This document shows, one piece after another, positions 1 to 10,100 of a stretch of DNA of 64,000 nucleotides. This DNA comes from Paraburkholderia sp. BL9I2N2 (GTDB lineage Bacteria; Pseudomonadota; Gammaproteobacteria; Burkholderiales; Burkholderiaceae): assembly GCF_004339745.1 (NCBI RefSeq), contig NZ_SMGP01000001.1, positions 3,720,001-3,784,000 of the forward strand. The letters run 5' to 3'. A program made the position numbers and the translations under genes. Every line of letters begins with the position of its first letter. Position 1 is the stretch's first letter. The notes below the pieces were generated by a model that was not told the origin of the DNA, searched no databases, and saw nothing but the letters and a program-made list of their open reading frames with translations.

Positions 1-665
1 ACCCCCAGCACGAACGCGATCACCGTCATGATGATGAACGGCAGCCACGATTGCGTGAGGAAGAAGATCACGCCGAAGCCGAGCATCGCGAGCGCGAGCA
101 GCAGGTTGATCAGATGCTGGCCGCCGTACACCACCGGCGCGCCCTGGAACAGCCGGAACTTGTACTTGCCCGAGAGCTTGCCGAACGCGATCACCGAACC
201 GGAGAACGTAATCGCGCCGACGAACGTTCCGATGAACAGTTCGACCCGATTACCGTAAGGCAGGAAGCCCGGCGTCGTGTTCTCCGGATCGACGAGCCCG
301 AACGCCGACGGCTCCGACACCACCGCATACGCGATACACACGGCAGCGAGACCGATCAGCGAGTGCATTGCCGCGACCAGTTCCGGCATCTTGGTCATCT
401 CGACGCGCGCGGCGACGAACGCACCGATCGCGCCGCCGATCACCAGCGCGACCAGCAGCAAACCAAGCCCCAGCCCAAGATTCGAACCGAGCCCGTTAGC
501 CTGTTTGACGATGAGCGCGATGGTCGTAACGATCGCAATCGCCATCCCGACCATGCCGAAGGTGTTGCCAATGCGCGCCGTCTTCGGATTCGACAGCCCC
601 TTGAGCGCCTGAATGAAGCAGACCGACGCGACCAGATAAAGCAGCGTGACGACGTTCAGACTCAT
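1..665 (-). CDS. pntB: NAD(P) transhydrogenase subunit beta (PntB), C-terminus beyond window
   Basis: Membrane beta subunit of the proton-translocating transhydrogenase, which passes hydride between NADH and NADP+ using the proton gradient. The minus-strand frame is open from the ATG at 665-663 to the window edge, about 221 codons of a family that is usually 460-480. The N-terminus reads MSLNVVTLLYLVASVCFIQA, and the frame continues with several hydrophobic helices and the PntB-type stretch GNTFGMVGMAIAIVTTIAL. The start overlaps the stop of pntAB by one base (TAATG on the minus strand), which implies translational coupling. The NADP-binding domain lies outside the window. Confidence 0.93.
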   Translation of the reverse strand, partial: MSLNVVTLLYLVASVCFIQALKGLSNPKTARIGNTFGMVGMAIAIVTTIALIVKQANGLGSNLGLGLGLLLVALVIGGAIGAFVAARVEMTKMPELVAAMHSLIGLAAVCIAYAVVSEPSAFGLVDPENTTPGFLPYGNRVELFIGTFVGAITFSGSVIAFGKLSGKYKFRLFQGAPVVYGGQHLINLLLALAMLGFGVIFFLTQSWLPFIIMTVIAFVLG

Positions 666-991
666 TACGCGTTCTCCTTGGCAGCGGCGGGGAGCTTCTT
701 CGGTTCTTTCTTGCGGAACATCTCCAGCATTCGTCGTGTGACGAGAAAGCCGCCGAACACGTTCACTGCCGCCAGTGCGACCGCGAGCGTGCCGAAGAAC
801 TTGCCGGGGGTGCCCAAGGTCAGGCCCGCGGCGAGCATTGCGCCGACGATCACGATCGCCGAAATCGCGTTGGTCACGGCCATCAGCGGCGTGTGCAGCG
901 CGGGCGTGACGTTCCAGACCACGTGGTAGCCGACGTAGATCGCCAGCACGAAGATGATCAGGTTGATGACGGTGTGGTTGATGACTTCCAT
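665..991 (-). CDS. pntAB: NAD(P) transhydrogenase subunit alpha, membrane part (PntAB)
   Basis: A 108-residue protein matching the small membrane segment of the alpha subunit. In E. coli this segment is fused to the NAD-binding part; here it is a separate gene, as in many alpha- and betaproteobacteria. It shows three hydrophobic helices (about residues 8-28, 38-60 and 66-84) and ends in a lysine-rich cytoplasmic tail. It sits between pntAA (11-nt gap) and pntB (1-nt overlap) and should form part of the proton channel with PntB. Confidence 0.93.
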   Translation of the reverse strand: MEVINHTVINLIIFVLAIYVGYHVVWNVTPALHTPLMAVTNAISAIVIVGAMLAAGLTLGTPGKFFGTLAVALAAVNVFGGFLVTRRMLEMFRKKEPKKLPAAAKENA

Positions 992-1002
992 CGCCGCTCT
1001 CC

Positions 1003-2145
1003 TTAAGCCTTGCGCGTGACTTCGCCGTCACGGGCCAGCAGCGTGGCCGCGACGATATCGTCCGCGAGATCGATATTCAGGGCGCCTTCCTTCGTGATGA
1101 TCAGCTTCAGGAAGTCGAGCAGGTTACGTGCGTAGAGCGAGGACGCGTCGGCGGGCACCATCGAAGCGAGATTCGTATAGCCGACGATGGTCACGCCGTG
1201 TTTGATGACGACCTTGTCCGCTTCAGTGAGCGGGCAGTTGCCACCGCGCTGGCCTTCGTACTCGGCACCGCGGCCCGCGGCGAGGTCGATCAGCACGGAG
1301 CCGGGTTTCATCGCCTGCACGGTTTCGACCGAGATCAGCGTCGGCGCGGCGCGGCCAGGGATCAGCGCGGTGGAAATCACCACGTCGGCCTGTTTGGCCC
1401 GTTCGTGGACCAGCGCGGACTGGCGCGTGAGCCACGAAGGCGGCATCGGCCGCGCATAGCCGCCGACGCCCTGCGCGGCTTCGCGCTCCTCGTCGGTTTC
1501 GTAGGGCACGTCGAGAAACTTCGCGCCGAGCGATTCGATCTGCTCTTTCACCGCTGGACGTACGTCGGAGGCTTCGATCACGGCGCCCAGGCGCTTGGCG
1601 GTCGCGATCGCCTGCAAACCGGCCACGCCCGCGCCGAGAATCAGCACGCGCGCCGCTTTCACGGTGCCCGCTGCGGTCATCAGCATCGGCATGAAGCGCG
1701 GATAGAGCGTAGCGGCCAATAAAACCGCCTTGTAGCCCGCGATGTTCGCCTGCGACGACAGCACGTCCAGACTCTGCGCGCGCGTGGTTCTCGGCGCGGC
1801 TTCGAGCGCGAACGCGGTCACGCCCGCTGTCGCCAGCTTTAATGAGTTTTCGGTATTAAACGGATCGAGCATGCCGACCAGCGTCGCGCCGCGTTTAAGC
1901 AACGGCAACTCGGCATCGGTGGGCGACTGAACCTTCAGGACGAGTTCAGCGCCAAAAGCGGTCGCCGCATCGACGATCTCCGCGCCGGCGGCCGTAAAGG
2001 CATCGTCTGGAAAGCTGGCGCCGGTCCCGGCGCCGCTCTGGATCGTGACCCGGTGGCCCTGGGTCACATACTTCTTGACCGTTTCGGGCGTCGCGGCGAC
2101 GCGGGTTTCGTGCGCGCGCGTCTCGGCTGGCACTCCGATGTGCAT
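1003..2145 (-). CDS. pntAA: NAD(P) transhydrogenase subunit alpha, NAD-binding part (PntAA)
   Basis: A 380-residue protein of the alanine dehydrogenase/PntA family. It begins MHIGVPAETRAHETRVAATP and has the Rossmann motif GAGVAG at residues 171-176 for NAD(H) binding. It forms the soluble dI domain that hands hydride to the NADP-binding domain of PntB. It is the first gene of the pntAA-pntAB-pntB operon; the 267 nt up to the divergent Nudix gene must hold the operon promoter. Length and start are normal for the split form. Confidence 0.95.
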   Translation of the reverse strand: MHIGVPAETRAHETRVAATPETVKKYVTQGHRVTIQSGAGTGASFPDDAFTAAGAEIVDAATAFGAELVLKVQSPTDAELPLLKRGATLVGMLDPFNTENSLKLATAGVTAFALEAAPRTTRAQSLDVLSSQANIAGYKAVLLAATLYPRFMPMLMTAAGTVKAARVLILGAGVAGLQAIATAKRLGAVIEASDVRPAVKEQIESLGAKFLDVPYETDEEREAAQGVGGYARPMPPSWLTRQSALVHERAKQADVVISTALIPGRAAPTLISVETVQAMKPGSVLIDLAAGRGAEYEGQRGGNCPLTEADKVVIKHGVTIVGYTNLASMVPADASSLYARNLLDFLKLIITKEGALNIDLADDIVAATLLARDGEVTRKA

Positions 2146-2412
2146 CTTGTTCCTCCTCGACTTCCTGTTTTACGACAGATCGGCCGACGAGGCCCGCCGG
2201 CTTGCGAGTGCAACGGCTAACGCCTCACTTTAACCGAAACAGGGGGGTGCGCAGAAATCGGGGACAATCCGGGGGTGCCCGGCGGACCGGCCCGACGTCG
2301 CGGACGGCGAGCGGCCGGCCCGCCGGTCGTGCCTGTCACCCGCAACCGGCCGCCCGTCGCCGGCCGGCCGCTTCCCGGCAGGCGAGGCCCATAAACGGTA
2401 AAATGCGCACCC

Positions 2413-2892
2413 ATGAAACCGGAAACCTGGCTGCCGCACGTCACCGTCGCGGCCATCGTCGAGCGTGACGGGCGTTTTCTCGTGGTCGAGGAGCATACCG
2501 TCGACGGCCTGCGCCTGAACCAGCCCGCGGGCCATCTGGAAGCCGGCGAGACGCTGGTGGAAGCGGTGATCCGCGAAACGCTCGAGGAAACCGCCCACCC
2601 GTTTGCGCCCGAGGCGCTGGTGGGCATGTACATGACCCATTTCGAGCGGCCCGGCAGTGAGGGCGTGACCTACCTGCGCTTCACCTATTGCGGCACCGGC
2701 GGCGCAGCCGATCCGCAGCGCGCCCTCGACCCCGACATCGTCCGCACGTTGTGGATGAGCGCCGACGAATTGCGCGGCTGTCCCGAACGGCACCGCACGC
2801 CGCTCGTCATGCAATGTCTCGACGATTACCTCGCGGGCCGGCGTTTCCCGCTCGACTTCGTGCACACGCATTCGGTCGGGCAAAAAAGATAG
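2413..2892 (+). CDS. Nudix hydrolase (NudJ-like phosphatase)
   Basis: A 159-residue protein with a full Nudix box, GHLEAGETLVEAVIRETLEE, at about residues 40-59, whose glutamates bind the divalent metal. The N-terminus (WLPHVTVAAIVERDGRFLVV) and the context next to mnmA recall NudJ, which in E. coli hydrolyses HMP-pyrophosphate and nucleotide tri/diphosphates and is also beside mnmA. The exact substrate cannot be read from sequence. mnmA follows after 58 nt on the same strand, so co-transcription is likely. A TAAAAT hexamer at 2399-2404 lies only a few bases before the ATG and may be the -10 of a promoter with a very short leader. Confidence 0.88.
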   Translation: MKPETWLPHVTVAAIVERDGRFLVVEEHTVDGLRLNQPAGHLEAGETLVEAVIRETLEETAHPFAPEALVGMYMTHFERPGSEGVTYLRFTYCGTGGAADPQRALDPDIVRTLWMSADELRGCPERHRTPLVMQCLDDYLAGRRFPLDFVHTHSVGQKR

Positions 2893-2950
2893 CCGCAACG
2901 AGCGGCCAACCCACGATCCATGAAGTCACGCAGCACCCAGTGAGCATCTT

Positions 2951-4096
2951 ATGAGCAAGCAGAAAGTCGTAGTAGGCATGTCGGGCGGCGTCGATTCGTC
3001 GGTTACCGCATGGCTGCTGAAGGAACAGGGCTACGACGTGGTCGGCCTGTTCATGAAAAACTGGGAAGACGACGACGACAGCGAATACTGCTCGACGCGG
3101 CAGGACTGGATCGACGTGGTCTCGGTGGCGGACCTGATCGGCATCGACGTCGAAGCGGTCAACTTCGCCTCCGAATACAAAGACCGCGTGTTCGCCGAAT
3201 TCCTGCGCGAATACTCGGCCGGCCGCACGCCGAATCCGGACGTGCTCTGCAACGCCGAAATCAAGTTCAAGGCTTTCCTCGACCACGCCATGTCGCTCGG
3301 CGCGGAAACCATCGCGACCGGCCACTATGCGCGCGTGCGCGAGAACGACGGCCGCTTCGAACTGCTGAAGGCGTTCGACCATACGAAAGACCAGTCGTAC
3401 TTCCTGCATCGGCTGAATCAGGCGCAGTTGTCGAAGACGCTGTTTCCGCTCGGCGAGATTCCGAAAACCAAAGTCCGCGAAATCGCCGAGCAGATCGCGC
3501 TGCCCAATGCGAAGAAGAAAGACTCGACCGGCATCTGCTTTATCGGCGAACGGCCGTTCCGCGACTTCCTGAACCGCTATCTGCCGACCAAGCCCGGCCC
3601 GATGAAAACCACCGACGGCAAAGTGGTCGGTGAACATATCGGCCTCGCGTTCTACACGTTCGGCCAGCGCAAGGGCATCGGCCTCGGCGGCAGCAAGGAC
3701 GGCAGCGGCAAGCCGTGGTTCGTCGCCGGCAAGGACATTCCGTCGAACACGCTGTATGTCGCCCAAGGCCATGATCACTCGTGGCTGCTCAGCCATACGC
3801 TGTCCGCGGGCAATACCAGCTGGGTGGTGGGCGAGCCGCCGGCGGACGGCTTTGCGTGCGGCGCGAAGACCCGTTACCGGCAAGCGGATGCGCCATGCAC
3901 GTTTAGCAGAGCGGGCAGCGGCGAAGGCCTCTTCGAGCTGAATTTCGACGCGGCGCAATGGGCTGTCACACCGGGGCAATCTGCGGTGCTCTACGATGGC
4001 GACGTGTGCCTCGGCGGCGGCATCATCGAACATGCGGTCACCGGGCGGCCGGTCGCGCGTGAGCCGCAAAAAGCGGCGCTGCTGACCGCCCGTTGA
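2951..4096 (+). CDS. mnmA: tRNA 2-thiouridine(34) synthase MnmA
   Basis: A 381-residue ATP-dependent thiolase that installs the 2-thio group on wobble uridine of tRNA Lys, Glu and Gln. The PP-loop SGGVDS is at residues 11-16. The catalytic cysteines are C100 (in NPDVLCNAEIKF) and C196 (in DSTGICFIGE), and ATGHYAR is conserved. A C-terminal beta-barrel follows (GQRKGIGLGG onward). Length is normal. The ATG lies just downstream of the Nudix gene. A GC hairpin follows the stop at 4110-4138. Confidence 0.97.
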   Translation: MSKQKVVVGMSGGVDSSVTAWLLKEQGYDVVGLFMKNWEDDDDSEYCSTRQDWIDVVSVADLIGIDVEAVNFASEYKDRVFAEFLREYSAGRTPNPDVLCNAEIKFKAFLDHAMSLGAETIATGHYARVRENDGRFELLKAFDHTKDQSYFLHRLNQAQLSKTLFPLGEIPKTKVREIAEQIALPNAKKKDSTGICFIGERPFRDFLNRYLPTKPGPMKTTDGKVVGEHIGLAFYTFGQRKGIGLGGSKDGSGKPWFVAGKDIPSNTLYVAQGHDHSWLLSHTLSAGNTSWVVGEPPADGFACGAKTRYRQADAPCTFSRAGSGEGLFELNFDAAQWAVTPGQSAVLYDGDVCLGGGIIEHAVTGRPVAREPQKAALLTAR

Positions 4097-4109
4097 TCCA
4101 GACGTCCAA

Positions 4110-4138
4110 TCGTGCGGCAACCCGGCCTGGCGCCGCAC
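4110..4138 (+). terminator. Hairpin downstream of mnmA
   Basis: An 8-bp perfect stem, CGTGCGGC/GCCGCACG, with a 13-nt loop lies 13 nt after the mnmA stop. No strong U-tract follows, so it may be a weak terminator or an mRNA 3' stabiliser. Confidence 0.45.
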
Positions 4139-4312
4139 GCTTCGCTTTCACGTTTCAATCTGCGCTGCGCGTGGCATCCACGCGTTCGCTCTTCAAACCG
4201 CAGCTAGCTTCACCATAACAAGCAGTCGCTCGTTTTCCTTTGCGGCGGATTCCGTCTGCGCCGGCAGCGCTGGCGATCCCGCCGTGACGATCCTCACTGC
4301 ACTGGAGTCCCC

Positions 4313-5551
4313 ATGTTTTCTCGACGTTATCTGGCCATGTGGTGCGCCGCCGCGCTGTTCGCCGTCTGCGCGGCGTTGGCCGCCACGCAGCACATTTCGT
4401 GGTTCTGGATCATCGTGCCGCTCGCACTGGTCGCGCTCGGCCTGTTCGACCTGACGCAGCAGCGCCACGCGATCCTGCGCAACTATCCGCTGTGGGGCCA
4501 CTTCCGTTTTCTGTTCGAATTCATCCGCCCGGAGATCCGCCAGTATTTCGTCGAAGGCGACACGGACGAAAAACCGTTCTCGCGCGCCCAGCGCAGCATC
4601 GTCTATCAGCGCGCGAAGAACGACGTCGACAGCCGTCCGTACGGCACCGAACTCGACGTCAAAGCGATCGCGCACGAATGGATCAGCCACTCGCTCGCAC
4701 CTACCACGCTCGAGAATCACGACTTTCGCATCGTCGTCGGACCGGATCGCGCGCAGCCTTATTCGATGTCGATCTTCAACGTCTCGGCGATGAGCTTCGG
4801 CTCGCTGTCAGCGAACGCGATCATGGCGCTGAACCTCGGCGCGAAGAAAGGCAACTTCGCGCACGACACCGGCGAAGGCTCGATGTCGAAATATCACCGC
4901 GAGCACGGCGGCGACATCATCTGGGAAATCGCCTCGGGCTACTTCGGTTGCCGCAACGACGACGGCAGCTTTAGCGCGGAGAAGTTCGCGAAACAAGCCG
5001 CCGAGCCGCAAGTGAAGATGATCGAGGTGAAGCTCTCGCAAGGCGCGAAGCCGGGCCACGGCGGCGTGCTGCCGGCCGCCAAGATCACGCCGGAAATCGC
5101 GGAGACGCGCGGCGTGCCGATGGGCCGCGACTGCATCTCGCCGGCCACGCACTCCGAGTTCTCGACGCCGCGCGGCCTGCTCGAATTCGTCGACCGTCTG
5201 CGCACGCTGTCGGGTGGCAAGCCAACCGGCTTCAAGCTGTGCATCGGGCATCCGTGGGAATTCTTCGGCATTGCCAAGGCGATGCTGGAGACGGGCATCC
5301 TGCCGGACTTCATCGTCGTGGACGGCGCGGAAGGCGGCACGGGCGCGGCGCCGCTCGAATTCACCGACCACGTCGGCGTGCCCTTGCAGGAAGGTCTGCT
5401 GCTGGTGCACAACACGCTGGTGGGCATCGGCTTGCGGCAGCGTATCCGCATCGGCGCGAGCGGCAAGATGATCACCGCGTTCGACATCACCAAGACACTC
5501 GCGATCGGCGCGGACTGGGTCAACGCGGCGCGCGGCTTCATGTTCGCGGTG
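4313..5551 (+). pseudogene. FMN-binding glutamate synthase family protein, 5' fragment (interrupted)
   Basis: The first 413 codons of a membrane-anchored protein related to the FMN-binding domain of glutamate synthase (GltB). Two hydrophobic helices lie at the N-terminus (about residues 7-24 and 28-45). The barrel carries family motifs such as MSFGSLSANAIMALN, GEGSMSKYHREHGGDI, VDGAEGGTGAAPLEF and the final NAARGFMFAV. Translation then enters the mobile element and adds 32 unrelated residues before a stop at 5648-5650. The missing part, starting GCIQAQTCHTGRCP, is intact at 14125-14496. Joining 413 and 123 codons gives a 536-residue protein, the normal size for the family. The fragment has lost the three cysteines that hold the 3Fe-4S cluster in GltB, so it is probably inactive. 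It could still be translated as a 445-residue chimera. Confidence 0.9.
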
Positions 5552-5563
5552 GTTATCACCCCT
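5552..5563. repeat. Left terminal inverted repeat of the element
   Basis: GTTATCACCCCT directly abuts host codon GTG (5549-5551). It pairs imperfectly with 14109-14120 (shared pattern GTTATNNNCCCT). The GTTATC core recurs at 5695-5700 and AACTATT follows at 5574-5580; both may be recombinase contact sites. Confidence 0.6.
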
Positions 5564-5757
5564 GTACTTGTTCAACTATTTGGCAGTCGAAGCATCGACT
5601 TGTCTCCAGCGGGTTCCCGACATCGCCCCAGCCCGCTTGCTTTCTCCTGAAGCTGCACAAATTTGTTGCAGGTCTTAGTTTGTCGTGATAATTTGTTATC
5701 TACCTTTTACTATTATACTTTTAAGAGGCTGCCATCGTTCAACGCACCCTCCATTCT
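5564..5757 (+). promoter_or_regulatory. Left-end non-coding region of the element with putative promoter
   Basis: About 190 nt without a convincing gene of its own; only the read-through tail of the interrupted host gene crosses its first part. The stretch 5640-5725 is strikingly AT-rich for this genome. It holds an inverted repeat GATAA-TTTG-TTATC at 5687-5700. Promoter-like hexamers TTGTTA (5694-5699) and TATACT (5715-5720), about 15 nt apart, could drive the recombinase operon. The spacing is shorter than ideal, so the promoter call is tentative. Confidence 0.4.
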
Positions 5758-7131
5758 GTGGTCGATATCCCGATTGCGGAAGGCGCCATCGGGATGAGCA
5801 TCCCTTTCTTGTTTTTGGTGGATGGGGAAATCAGTCTGTACGCGTTGGCGTGGGCGCGTAACCGATTACTGATGGATGAGGCGAGTCCAGCGGGACTGCT
5901 GAAAGGTATCTCCGCGATTGGTCGCTTCTACGACTACTATCAACTTGTAGAGGGTGGGAAACCGCTGTCCCCGGAGGGACTGGGTTTCATGCTTTCGAAG
6001 TTCTATGAGGCTCGTCAACACGGGCACAAGCATCTGGGATGGGACGCTGTCCGCAAGAAGACTGCTGTCGACGATGTCCGAAATATCAGCGCTTTCTCTG
6101 AGTGGTGTGCCAATAACTTCGGACACGTTCCGGCGAATCCCCGTGAACGAAAGTTGGTCTCCGACCTTAATGTGCAAGAGCAGCGTGAGTTTTACGCGGC
6201 GCTGCGACATCGAAAAGACTGGGATTCTCTGGCGCACTTAGTGCCAGCGACCGATGCAGGGAAAGGCATCGTAAATCAACCCACGTTCCGCGTTAAGGCA
6301 AAACGCCCGAAGCCCGACTACCGTCAAAAATACTTCCCGCCTGACAAGGTACTTCCGCTTATCCGCGCGACACCATCTGTCCGTGACCGGCTCTACTTTC
6401 TTCTTCTCTTCTTCGGCGGCGTTCGAGCGTCGGAGCCTCTTCATCTCTTTGTGACGGACGTCAAAATTCGGCCAGACGGCACGGCGCAAGTCACGTTAGG
6501 GCATCCAGAAACCAGTACCTACGAATGGGCCGACGCCCTTCGCGGCCACCGGACAGGAAACCGGGCGACCTTCCTGAAGGAGCGCTACTTCTCAGGTCCG
6601 CGCAACGTGCTTGCTCAGCGGCATCCGTTACATGCTGGCTGGAAAGGTATGTCTCTCGATGACGGCAGCCGGCAACAATCGGAGGTCCAATGGTTGTTAC
6701 CAGAGATGGGACGGTACTTTGCCAAGCTGCATGCTGAGTACATGACATCGATTCGTCGACATGTTCGAGACGACCATCCCTATTACTTCGTCAACGAGCG
6801 AAGTGGTCGTCACTTCGGAATGCCCGCGAAGCTGTCAAACATGACAAAAGCGTTCGAACGCGCGGCGCGCAGGATTGGCTTATCGACGACAGATGAAGGC
6901 GTCCATCTTCACGGTGGACGGCACTTTTATGGTTACTTCTGTGCTTCGCAACTGCGTCTACCTATCGAGACAACGCAGATGCTTATGCACCACGACAGTC
7001 TTTTATCCACGAAGGTCTACTACAACTTAACAGGTGATGTAGCCCGGGATGAGTTGCGCAAGGGTCAGGCGAGGCTCGCCTCTGAATTGCCGTCGTTCCT
7101 TGACGCTCAACGCCTGTTACTTTCCAAATGA
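5758..7131 (+). CDS. gmtY: Tyrosine recombinase, GmtY-like (first gene of the recombinase trio)
   Basis: A 457-residue site-specific recombinase. The C-terminal catalytic domain (about residues 195-440) shows the RHRY set: R223 in GGVRASEPLHL, H385 and R388 in LHGGRH, H411 or H412 in LMHHD, and nucleophile Y421 or Y422 in KVYYN. The N-terminal 190 residues should form the core-binding domain. It is the first gene inside the left end and probably catalyses strand exchange at the element termini with the GmtZ-like partner. The GTG start at 5758 lacks a clear Shine-Dalgarno sequence; an ATG at 5794, ten bases after GGAAGG (5778-5783), is an equally good start and would shorten the protein by 12 residues. 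The stop is 7 nt before the next ATG. The GmtY name is from architecture (first of a Y-Z-X trio). Confidence 0.85.
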   Translation: MVDIPIAEGAIGMSIPFLFLVDGEISLYALAWARNRLLMDEASPAGLLKGISAIGRFYDYYQLVEGGKPLSPEGLGFMLSKFYEARQHGHKHLGWDAVRKKTAVDDVRNISAFSEWCANNFGHVPANPRERKLVSDLNVQEQREFYAALRHRKDWDSLAHLVPATDAGKGIVNQPTFRVKAKRPKPDYRQKYFPPDKVLPLIRATPSVRDRLYFLLLFFGGVRASEPLHLFVTDVKIRPDGTAQVTLGHPETSTYEWADALRGHRTGNRATFLKERYFSGPRNVLAQRHPLHAGWKGMSLDDGSRQQSEVQWLLPEMGRYFAKLHAEYMTSIRRHVRDDHPYYFVNERSGRHFGMPAKLSNMTKAFERAARRIGLSTTDEGVHLHGGRHFYGYFCASQLRLPIETTQMLMHHDSLLSTKVYYNLTGDVARDELRKGQARLASELPSFLDAQRLLLSK

Positions 7132-7138
7132 GACTCCA

Positions 7139-10100
7139 ATGACGGTCCGATTCCACAAAGCACCTGGGTCAGGGAAGCTGGTCGCGTTCAATACGAACGA
7201 CACCGAGTGGGCGCTCTTGGACGAAATCTCAATGGACGAGATGCACGAGTTCATCGCTGAGTATGAGCGCACTAGAATTGACATTTATTGGGACGAGACC
7301 ATGCTGTCCCGGTCGAAGGACGGGAACCACCTACGCGTATTCGAAAGCACTCGTACAAACAACACTCAATACTTTAAGGCCATGTATTTGCAAACCATGG
7401 CCGGCTCCGAACTGCGTGGTAAGCCGCTGATGCAACACATCCGCGCGCTTCCGATAGAGGAACAACGCTCGCTCGTTGCAACGCACAAGCCCAATTCCCT
7501 GTTGGAGTTAAAGGCCGTGTTACTGCAACCGAGGAACGTCATCGGCCCCGCCTTCCATGAGATGCTTGAGCAGTGTGGGAGCGTAAGGCCCTTCATTGAA
7601 AGCATCACGGGACCGCTGAGCACGACAGCGGCTGAATACCCGTACAGGTATCTTGAACTCTTGACGATGCTATGGGCGAAGGGTCTCTATCTATTTCCGT
7701 TCCTCGTCTCGACGTGGCCCACGCCCGCCAAATGGCTTACGTTGACTGACGCCAGATATGCCGGTCCGCGAGCTGCGCTCATCAAAACGGTCTACATGCT
7801 TCCCCCGAATACGTCGGCTGACTTTGCATGGTCGCACACGTGCACGTTCTTCGCCGTCTCGGATATCTCGCGTCACGAAGACCTATCGCCCTCGCATATC
7901 GACGACTACTATGAGGTACTGTGCGACAGGTTTCCGACCGAGGAGGACAAGAAGAGTAGCAAGGCCCGAGGGCGACTACGCTTCGTCACGACGGCTCTTT
8001 TGCAGCGGTTCAACGTCGCCAACCCCGAACATGCCGTCGAAATCAAGCGACGACCCCGCAACAATGTCGCCCCGGAAAAGCGTCGAGTCGATGGTAAGTT
8101 CCGGTGGCTCGCAACAGACCGCCCAGAACTAACTGCGTGGGCAGACGCGTTTCGCGGATACATAGACTCGCTTAACACCGCCAGAATATCGTCGAAGGTG
8201 AACCGGCTCAACATATTTGGCGACTTCATTTGTACCCTGTTTGAGCCGCCCACTGGCCCGTTGAGCATAGTGCGCAGCAAGCACATTTACGATGCATCCC
8301 TGCGTAACAGCAACACGTTTCTCGAACATTTGCGGGCGAATTACGAATCCGCAAAATTCAGAAACGATACGCTGTCGTCGGTGAGACGCTTCTTCGACTG
8401 GTTCAATGATTTCCTTGTAGCAACCGGAAGTTCTGACAGCCATACATTCAAAAACCCTATCTTCACATCGGACTCGACCGGCAAAGACGATTCCCCTAGC
8501 AAGACGGAGCGGGACTCCCTTCCGCCTTACGTCATCAAGGAGTTGAAGGAGGTCATTCTCGACAATGACTTCGAGTTCCCGAGACGTAACAAGATATCGT
8601 CAGTCCACGTGCTGGATAGCGCCAACGGTGACTATAAATGGGTCTTCTATCCGGGCCCCGCCGTATGCCTTTATACGTTGTTCGACACGCCGATTCGTAG
8701 CCATCAGGCGCGGTGGCTGGACATCGGAGTCTTTGATGAGTTCGTCTACGACCCATCAACGAACGCGTCCGTGCCCAATCCATCGAAGGATGCCATCCCT
8801 GGCCGACGCGAGGGCGTCCTACGACTGGAGCGCGACGGATTGCGAGCAAACGCGTGGCTCACGTTGTGGATTAACACGAACAAGACAGCCGAATACAACA
8901 CCAAGCAGATTGGTTATGTTATTCCCTACGTGTCGGAACAGCTTGCCGGGCTTCTTCAATTGTCCATCGACTGGCAGAAACGCTACTTACCTGCACTGAA
9001 AGCACCGGTCCCCTACATTGCGTATCAAAAGGAAGTTCGAGAGGCGCCTCGACCAAACGACGTCGTCGGCCCGCAAATCGCTCCGCTGTTTCGCGACCCT
9101 CGTAACCCCGACCAGATTCAGCCGGTTAGCTATCCCAAGCTGAAACGCTTCTATATCCAGGTACTGGCAGAAGCACAGAAGCGCATAGAGCGGAAATATG
9201 GTCACAAGCTGAAGCTCGTAACCGATAATGGCAAGGGGGGTCTCACGTGGACCGTCGACCTTCATTCCCTGCGCGTCAGTGGTATCACAAATCTCATCGA
9301 GGCTGGAGTGCCGCTCGAGGTCGTGTCGCAATTCGTTGCCGGACACGCGACGCTCGTAATGACGCTGCACTACCTAAAGTATTCCCCGGCGAAGCTGCGT
9401 CGGTTTCTTGAGCTTGCCCACGAGCGCATGCTGAATGATGAAGACTTTGTTGGCTCGGAGCTATTTGCCGATTATCTTGACGAATTCGCACCCTTCATGC
9501 TCGGACAGGAAGGCACGGGTGTGGGCGCCGGCTTCCAGGCGTTGCAGGACAAAACCGGCATCATGACCATCACGTCAGAAGGCATCTGCCCGGGGACATC
9601 CTGCAGCGAAGGCGGCCCCGTGGAAAGCGTCGCACAGAATCGATATGCTGCGGTCCCGGGCGGGAAAAGATGCGGCCTCTGCCGCTTCTGGCTCACGGGG
9701 CCAGCACATTTGCTGGGCCAAGTCGCAGCAGTGAACAACCTCGCGTACACAATTCGTAAGAAGGGTCTTGAAGTTGCCAGCCTCAATGACCAACGCATCG
9801 ACGCGGAAGACGAAGGAAACCAACGGAAGGCTCGAGAACTGCGCGACCGCGTTGACATCCTGAATCGCGAGCTCGAAATCGATATCAACGAGTGGGCGGC
9901 CAGGTATCGATACGCGGAGAAATCTGTCGCATTGATGGATGAGTACCTCGCAACCAAAGAGCGCGTAGAGGGAACTGACAAAGCCGTCCCGGTTCCGATT
10001 CTGACAGCTAGCAGTCCGCTGGAACTGAAAGTGACGCTCGAGGAGGCACATGAGTTCGCGCTGCTTGACCAGATAACCCAGATGAGCGAATTCACCACCG

